From the NCBI GenBank assembly GCA_002309235.1, contig DBXA01000174.1:1-6008 (forward strand): a DNA stretch of 6,008 bases, in the 5' to 3' direction. This document shows, one piece after another, positions 1-4,218 of this stretch. Below the pieces are notes generated by a model. The model was not told the DNA's origin. It saw nothing but the letters and a program-made list of their open reading frames with translations, and did not search any database. The first letter of the stretch is position 1. Every line of letters begins with the position of its first letter. The translations under genes were made by a program, and so were the position numbers. This stretch comes from Christensenella sp. UBA1224. GTDB lineage: Bacteria > Bacillota > Clostridia > Christensenellales > Aristaeellaceae.

Positions 1-609
1 AAAGGCTTGGCGGTGGCGCTCAAGGGTATGTATGACTACGAAGCGGCATATCCCGCGGACGACGGCTGTCCGGATGTGTGGGTGACTCTCCTGCGCGGCA
101 TCGGCATGATGGGCCGGATCAATATGTCCCAGCGGAAGGGAAGTGCCTCTCCCGCTGTACCTACGCCGGGAGCCCAGTGCTTGGGTACGCAGGTGATGGA
201 ATGGTCTTATATCCCATACAAGGCGGATCCGGCGGACAAGGTGCCTTATCTGGGTGAAGCGGACCGCTTCCTCTATCCGCCTGTCGTGCATGCGGTACGC
301 GGCACACATGAGGGGAATGAAACGCTCCGGCCTGCGCCGTTTGTGCTTACCGGAGGAAGGGTGAGGTTCTCCGCCTTCAAGCGGTGCCTGGAGGGTGAGG
401 ACTTCGTGCTCCGGCTGTTTGAGAGCCAGGGCAGGGAGACAGATGAGGAGATCCTGCTGGACAGACGGTTTGAAAGCGCCTGGCTCGCCGATATGGATGA
501 ACAGCCTGTCAGGCAGCTGGAGCTGAAGGACCACAGGCTGAAGCTGACATTTACGCCTTACAAGGCGATAACGGTGCTCCTGAAAGAGGCAGACGAAAAA
601 AGGCTGTAA
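1..609 (+). CDS. Alpha-mannosidase, glycoside hydrolase family 38, C-terminal part (5' end outside window)
   Basis: This is the last 202 residues of a larger enzyme. The frame is open from base 1 and stops at TAA 607-609, so no start inside the window should be taken as real; the TTG at 7 is an internal leucine. GH38 enzymes hydrolyse alpha-linked mannose from glycans or mannosyl-glycerate, and bacterial members are about 850-1050 residues, so roughly the last fifth is present. Three stretches look like the beta-rich C-terminal region of the family: a TLLRGIG-MMGR segment (about 85-117), PTPGAQCLG at 160-186 followed by an aromatic 'EWSYIPY' strand, and a 'VRFSAFKR...EDFVLRLFES' segment (about 361-429) that resembles the family pattern of a Ser-x-x-Lys strand and then an (I/V)LR(L/F)-type strand. 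The nucleophile and zinc-binding residues lie in the missing N-terminal part, so activity and substrate cannot be judged. The fragment has no export signal to assess. The family call rests on motif recognition, not alignment. Confidence 0.8.
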   Translation, partial: KGLAVALKGMYDYEAAYPADDGCPDVWVTLLRGIGMMGRINMSQRKGSASPAVPTPGAQCLGTQVMEWSYIPYKADPADKVPYLGEADRFLYPPVVHAVRGTHEGNETLRPAPFVLTGGRVRFSAFKRCLEGEDFVLRLFESQGRETDEEILLDRRFESAWLADMDEQPVRQLELKDHRLKLTFTPYKAITVLLKEADEKRL

Positions 610-667
610 GGGTCCTTGCTTCCGGAAAGCCGGAGGACAGTGCCGCGTGTCGAAAAAAGGATGTATC

Positions 668-700
668 ATGCCGCTGCATGCCGTTATGCCGCGTATGCCG
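668..700 (+). repeat. Cluster of four ATGCCG copies
   Basis: ATGCCG occurs at 668-673, 678-683, 686-691 and 695-700, with start-to-start distances of 10, 8 and 9 bases. The unequal spacing makes this a degenerate short repeat, not a clean tandem array. The first two copies also form a hairpin, CATGC (667-671), loop CGCT, GCATG (676-680). No function is known to me. Confidence 0.5.
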
Positions 701-878
701 GGGCAGCACCGCGCAGACGGGGCTGAGTCTTCTGCCGTTTGTGCAGACGCAATAGTCTCCTCTTTTCCCCGTTTTCTCGAGGCCGGGCAGAATACTCCGG
801 GTTTCTACGGTGAAGAAGGGGGCAAAGAGAACCTTCAACGCCGTATCCGTATGGGAGACCAGGCGTACAGCGCCATCC

Positions 879-919
879 GGACACGACAGGCGGCTGCCCG
901 TCAGCGCAGGTCCTTTTTT
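879..919 (+). terminator. Weak candidate intrinsic terminator for plus-strand transcripts
   Basis: GGAC at 879-882 can pair with GTCC at 910-913, enclosing an inner hairpin at 885-902 (GAC-A-GGC, loop GGCT, GCC-C-GTC, one A/C mismatch). T6 follows directly at 914-919. The stem is broken by an asymmetric internal loop, so it is not a textbook terminator. If used, it would end transcripts from the mannosidase about 300 bases after its stop, just before the oppositely directed transporter gene. Confidence 0.25.
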
Positions 920-948
920 CTCAGCGGATCCCGGGGACAGATGATCGT

Positions 949-2676
949 TTATCCCTGGGAAACGGTGAACAGCGAGTAGAAGTAGCCCTTCCGCTCCATC
1001 AGCTCGTCAAAGCAGCCTTGCTCGGATACCGCGCCGTTTTTCAGCGCGAACAACCCGGTGCAGCGGCGCAGGATGTTTTCATCGAGGTCATGGGTGACGA
1101 TCACACGGGTGTAGCCTTCCAGCTTGAGTATCGCGTCCAGCACTCCGAACGAGGTCTCTGCGTCAAGGGAAGCCGTAGCTTCGTCGACGAACAGCACGGG
1201 CGTTTTCCGGAGCAGAGCCCTCGCGATGGAGATCCTCTGCCGTTCGCCGCCGGAGAGACCGGAGCCGTTTTCGCCGCAGAGATACCCTTCGCCCTTTTCA
1301 TCAATGAGCCTGGAAAGGCCGGAAAGGCGTACCGCGCGGTCAATCTCGTCCTTTGGGAATTCAGAGAACATGGTGATGTTGTCGCGGATGGTACTGTTGA
1401 ACACGAACACGTTCTGCTGGATGATGGAAACGAGATCGTAAAGTGAGCTTGCGGAGATATCCTTGAGCTCCTTGCCGTCGTAGAGGATCTCGCCGCTGTA
1501 GTGATGGGAAGAGGCCATCAGGAGGTTCAGGATCGTCGATTTGCCGCTGCCGGAGCCTCCGACCAGCGCGTAGCAGCCGCCTGCCTGAAGCTCCATATCG
1601 ACGTCATGGAGAACCGTCTTGCCTTTCTCATAGGCAAAGCTGAGATCGTGGATCTCAATGCTTTTTGTGAGCTGCGGCTCGATGGCTTCGCCCTCATCGG
1701 GGATGTTCCTGCTGAGCGCCTCCGCGAGCTTGTCGATCAGAGCGAAAGAAGCTTTTACACCGGCGAAAAAGGCCGGGAAAGTCTGGATCGGGGCTAAAAC
1801 ATAATTCAGAAGCTGCACGAATACCAATGCGGTACCGGTGGTGATGCCTGCTTTTCCGGAGAGCACCATAGCGGCGGCGATAAAGAATACGCCGAATTGC
1901 ACGAGTGCGCCTGCGATCATGGAGGCATAAGAGACCATCACGTTGACGGCTGTGCGCCTTTTCGATGCATTTGCGACGCCTTCGTTGCTTTCGCCCTGGA
2001 TGCGGGAGATGCTCTTCTCCGCTTTAAAGCTCTTGATCACAGAAAAGCCTGAAAGCGCATCCTTGAGCATACCGGTATAGCTTTCTTTCCTGTCCGAAAC
2101 GCTCTTCTCCGCAATGGCAGCCTGATTGCCGAGCACAATTGAAACGATGATCGGCAGGAGTGATAATCCGATCGCTATCAGTGTCAGGAGCGGGCTGTAC
2201 CACAGCATAAGCCCCAGTGCGCCTGCGAAGGCGACGCCGACCGTGATGGCGTTTTGCAGCTTTCCGACAAAGTCCGTTTCGATCGAGTTCACATCGTTTG
2301 AAAGAGCGGAGATATAGAGGGATGTATTCTCACCGGAAAATGCTTGGATGCCCTTTTCCATCAGCCGCTCAAAGGCATATGAGCGATACTGCTTGATCGC
2401 CTTGGCGCGGAATGCGGAGAGATAAAACCGATCGAGGATCCACGCGATCCCCAGCAACGCGAAACCGACTCCTGCGACGACCAGCAGCGTTGCGAAGCTG
2501 TATACGCTGCTGCCTGCGATCAGGTCGGCGACTTCTTTGATGAGCCACGAGATCACAAGCTCTGCCAGTGCCGACAGCACAGCGGCGATCACAGTCATAG
2601 CCAGATTGAACTTGTTTTTACGGAACACTTCTTTGAGGAACGGACGACGCAGCGCCTTGCTTTCTTTCCTGTTCAT
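949..2676 (-). CDS. ABC transporter half-exporter, fused membrane and ATPase domains
   Basis: The 575-residue protein has the type IV (MsbA-like) exporter layout: an N-terminal membrane domain (about residues 20-310) and a C-terminal nucleotide-binding domain (about 340-570). Hydrophobic segments are visible near 26-46, 60-82, 143-160, 163-183, 250-272 and 280-303, giving about six helices. ATPase motifs are complete: A-loop Tyr349, Walker A GGSGSGKST at 373-381, Q-loop Gln at 420/421, signature LSGGERQ at 474-480, Walker B VLFVDE at 494-499, SLD D-loop at 503-505 and switch His529. With a single half-transporter gene here, a homodimer is the simplest model. No peptidase C39 domain is present, and the substrate (drug, peptide or lipid) cannot be told. 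The ATG at 2676 is supported by AGGAGGGA at 2683-2690 with a 6-base spacer. The gene lies 57 bases after the XRE regulator on the same strand and is probably co-transcribed from the promoter near 3832-3860. The TAA at 949-951 faces the mannosidase gene. Confidence 0.95.
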   Translation of the reverse strand: MNRKESKALRRPFLKEVFRKNKFNLAMTVIAAVLSALAELVISWLIKEVADLIAGSSVYSFATLLVVAGVGFALLGIAWILDRFYLSAFRAKAIKQYRSYAFERLMEKGIQAFSGENTSLYISALSNDVNSIETDFVGKLQNAITVGVAFAGALGLMLWYSPLLTLIAIGLSLLPIIVSIVLGNQAAIAEKSVSDRKESYTGMLKDALSGFSVIKSFKAEKSISRIQGESNEGVANASKRRTAVNVMVSYASMIAGALVQFGVFFIAAAMVLSGKAGITTGTALVFVQLLNYVLAPIQTFPAFFAGVKASFALIDKLAEALSRNIPDEGEAIEPQLTKSIEIHDLSFAYEKGKTVLHDVDMELQAGGCYALVGGSGSGKSTILNLLMASSHHYSGEILYDGKELKDISASSLYDLVSIIQQNVFVFNSTIRDNITMFSEFPKDEIDRAVRLSGLSRLIDEKGEGYLCGENGSGLSGGERQRISIARALLRKTPVLFVDEATASLDAETSFGVLDAILKLEGYTRVIVTHDLDENILRRCTGLFALKNGAVSEQGCFDELMERKGYFYSLFTVSQG

Positions 2677-2733
2677 GGGGCATCCCTCCTGTATTCGTCA
2701 TCGTCAGCGGATAAATGCAGCACTCTAGTACGA

Positions 2734-3801
2734 TCATCCTTCGGCAGCCGAGCTCCAGAGAGCGGTAAACTCCTCATTTTCAAATCGACTTACCGCGTTG
2801 CGGACACTATCCAAAGCAGTCGCTCCCAGACCATCGTGGGCGCTGACGCCTTCGATGCGGGTGATAAATCGGATGTCGCTTTCGTCATAGCTGGGGGAGG
2901 CATCAAAGAAGGAGGCAAGCTCTTTGGCTCGGATCAGGCTGGAGAGCGCCTCGTCTTTCTGCCCTGACAGGAACTGAACCCCGGCAAGGGCAGCAAGGAA
3001 GGCGGCGCTTACTTTATCAAGAAAGTTTGGCTTGTCTCCTTCCCGCAGGCCAAGCAGGAGACCGATGCCCCAGCCAAGGATCGCCTGGCAGGAAGCAAGA
3101 TCCCCGCGGTTCAGGTATACGCTCACATAGCCGCTGATCGTAATGAGCAGATCGGAAAGGAGCTTCGCAAGGGCATCCGACAGAAACGGTACCGCCTCCT
3201 CAACGTGACCGCTCTGGGCCAGATTATTCCCGATCTCGGGGTTGTATTGTCCGCCGGCGTTATTGGCTTTCCAAAGCTCGATAGCCCTGTCTCTTTCGCC
3301 CAGCCCCAGATACGCCATTGCGATCTTCCCGCAGATCGTCTGCTCACTGATCTGGGGATCTTCGTTCTGACTCAGCAGCAGGCGGGACTGCTCCAGAAGC
3401 TCCAGCGCACGGCGAAACAATGAATTGTCCCCGCTGTCGATCCCAAACGCGTGGTACAGCGCTGCGCTCTCTTTGACGATCTGAAAGGAGTGCGGATACT
3501 TCCTCAATGCTTTTTCAGCCTCCGCGAGCCCTGCGTGGTCCTTTTGCCGGCGGTATTCCTTTAAGCGCTTGACCGCAGCCTCCAGGCGGTTATCCTTCAT
3601 TTCATATCCGAGCAGCACATCTACGGAGGTGTCAAAAAAATCCGCCATCTCTACGATCAGGTCCAGCTCCGGGACTGACAGCTTTGCCTCCCACTTATAT
3701 ACGGCGCCTGCCGTTACCCCTAAGGCCTCGGCAAGCTGTTCCTGGGTCAACGACCGCTCTTTGCGGAAAGAGCGGATATTCTCCGCAAGCATCATCTTCA
3801 T
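2734..3801 (-). CDS. XRE-family transcriptional regulator with TPR-like C-terminal region
   Basis: The 355-residue protein begins with a Cro/C1-type helix-turn-helix (about residues 5-65); the core at 18-39 reads LTQEQLAEALGVT then AGAVYKWEA, with the typical 'VPELDLIVEMADFFDTSVDVLLGY' ending. The rest (about 70-340) is almost all helical, with degenerate 34-residue-like units such as 'AMAYLGLGERDRAIELW', resembling the TPR scaffolds that let such regulators bind peptides or partner proteins. The start is set at the ATG at 3801 because AGGAGG at 3809-3814 sits 7 bases upstream and the promoter -10 box lies between this ATG and an in-frame ATG at 3843. The stop is TGA at 2734-2736. The downstream exporter gene follows after 57 bases, so this is the likely local regulator of that exporter and probably of itself. 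Whether it represses or activates, and what its ligand is, cannot be read from sequence. Confidence 0.9.
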   Translation of the reverse strand: MKMMLAENIRSFRKERSLTQEQLAEALGVTAGAVYKWEAKLSVPELDLIVEMADFFDTSVDVLLGYEMKDNRLEAAVKRLKEYRRQKDHAGLAEAEKALRKYPHSFQIVKESAALYHAFGIDSGDNSLFRRALELLEQSRLLLSQNEDPQISEQTICGKIAMAYLGLGERDRAIELWKANNAGGQYNPEIGNNLAQSGHVEEAVPFLSDALAKLLSDLLITISGYVSVYLNRGDLASCQAILGWGIGLLLGLREGDKPNFLDKVSAAFLAALAGVQFLSGQKDEALSSLIRAKELASFFDASPSYDESDIRFITRIEGVSAHDGLGATALDSVRNAVSRFENEEFTALWSSAAEG

Positions 3802-3805
3802 ATAT

Positions 3806-3814
3806 CCGCCTCCT
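3806..3814 (-). promoter_or_regulatory. Ribosome binding site fixing the XRE regulator start at 3801
   Basis: On the minus strand this reads AGGAGGCGG; the AGGAGG core (3809-3814) is 7 bases from the ATG at 3799-3801. The alternative in-frame ATG at 3841-3843 has no comparable Shine-Dalgarno sequence. Confidence 0.85.
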
Positions 3815-3831
3815 GCATGTTTCCGGGGAAG

Positions 3832-3860
3832 ATTATAGCTCATCGGGACCGGAAAGTGAA
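3832..3860 (-). promoter_or_regulatory. Sigma-A-type promoter for the regulator-exporter operon
   Basis: On the minus strand a perfect -10 box TATAAT (3832-3837) is preceded by a 17-base spacer and a -35 box TTCACT (3855-3860, four of six matches to TTGACA). Transcription would start near 3825, giving a leader of about 25 bases before the ATG at 3801 that includes the ribosome binding site. A GGACCGG heptamer lies in the spacer at 3846-3852, a position where a bound regulator would block RNA polymerase. Confidence 0.7.
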
Positions 3861-3894
3861 CAGACAGGTCATATCATTGCGATGTTATTTTTCC

Positions 3895-3905
3895 TACTGA
3901 CAGTA
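3895..3905. promoter_or_regulatory. Short palindrome, possible operator
   Basis: TACTG-A-CAGTA is a perfect 5-base inverted repeat around one base. It lies 35-45 bases upstream of the -35 box of the regulator-exporter promoter, in non-coding DNA between divergent genes. A role as binding site for the XRE protein is a guess from position and symmetry only. Confidence 0.25.
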
Positions 3906-3955
3906 TGAGTTTTTGAAATCCTATGGATCAACGGACCGGCAAAATACGGAAGATG

Positions 3956-3965
3956 GCCGATCGGC
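3956..3965. promoter_or_regulatory. Ten-base perfect palindrome, possible operator
   Basis: GCCGATCGGC is fully self-complementary and sits in the middle of the divergent intergenic region, about 95 bases upstream of the minus-strand -35 box and about 250 bases upstream of the phosphatase start. The symmetry would suit a dimeric regulator, but no second copy of the site was seen here. Confidence 0.25.
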
Positions 3966-4204
3966 GCAAAACGAAGAAATGAGCTTGATGAGTTTAATGA
4001 TAGCGGGAGAAAGAGATTTGTGATAAAATAATAGAAATCATTCGTATCAATAAAGGATCAGAAGATATTATTCATTGGACCGGTCTCTGCATCTCGTGTA
4101 CCGCTTCGGGAAAAGCATCCGCGGCGGTGGAATCCTGCAGGCAGAAAGTTCCGGGGGATCATGCGGCCGGAATACTGGATTGTACTGTCGTGCAATCCGC
4201 ATCA

Positions 4205-4210
4205 AGGGAG
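4205..4210 (+). promoter_or_regulatory. Ribosome binding site of the phosphatase gene
   Basis: AGGGAG at 4205-4210 lies 8 bases before the ATG at 4219. A nearer ATG at 4214 leads only to Met-Pro-stop, so the site decides in favour of 4219. Confidence 0.75.
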
Positions 4211-4218
4211 AAAATGCC

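Larger units (their letters stand above)
610..948. other. Convergent intergenic gap without a convincing gene
   Basis: This stretch of 339 bases separates two genes that point at each other. Frames are open on both strands because the sequence is GC-rich: a GTG-started 110-codon frame at 647-979 on plus, and 95- and 66-codon frames on minus. Their products are rich in Arg, Pro, Ser and Cys, show no domain I recognise and overlap the neighbouring genes, so I treat the gap as non-coding. It holds a small hairpin just after the mannosidase stop (619-625 pairing with 630-636, loop AAAG, no T-tract), four ATGCCG copies at 668-700, a hairpin next to an A6 run at 653-658 and another before a T6 run at 914-919. 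A decayed gene or a dispersed intergenic repeat cannot be excluded. Confidence 0.5.
3802..4218. other. Divergent intergenic region between the regulator operon and the phosphatase gene
   Basis: This stretch of 417 bases carries the minus-strand promoter near its left end and must also carry the plus-strand promoter of the phosphatase unless that lies in a hidden upstream gene. I find no strong plus-strand promoter; TAAAAT at 4024-4029 is the best -10-like hexamer but lacks a -35 at proper distance. Two short palindromes occur, TACTGACAGTA at 3895-3905 and GCCGATCGGC at 3956-3965, as do three GGACCGG heptamers (3846, 3933, 4077). A hairpin can form between TTCCGG (4149-4154) and CCGGAA (4167-4172). 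The part from about 3970 to 4075 is visibly AT-rich, the rest GC-rich. A stop-free frame at 4004-4222 without ATG is discussed among the findings. No riboswitch class was recognised. Confidence 0.6.

Noticed and set aside
653..680. A minus-strand terminator for the transporter operon (CATGC/GCATG hairpin, then T6 on minus)
   Set aside because: The stem is only 5 pairs and the T-run is 8 bases away, about 270 bases after the transporter stop; too weak to list as a terminator.
551..838. A 95-codon minus-strand frame covering the end of the mannosidase gene and the gap
   Set aside because: It overlaps the end of the mannosidase coding region antisense and shows no motif; composition is unlike the clear genes here.
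647..979. A GTG-started 110-codon frame on plus in the convergent gap, with GGAGG at 632-636
   Set aside because: The product has low-complexity, Arg/Ser/Gly-rich composition and no known domain, and it runs 31 bases into the end of the ABC transporter gene on the opposite strand. A GGAGG 10 bases upstream is not enough support.
1018..1446. Plus-strand frames of 142 and 105 codons within the ABC transporter gene
   Set aside because: They are antisense shadows of the ATPase domain, whose Walker A, signature and Walker B motifs are intact on the minus strand.
3979..4023. A 14-residue open frame (MSLMSLMIAGERDL) as a possible leader peptide for the phosphatase gene
   Set aside because: It has no clear ribosome binding site, no run of a regulatory amino acid and no attenuator hairpin with a T-tract after it.
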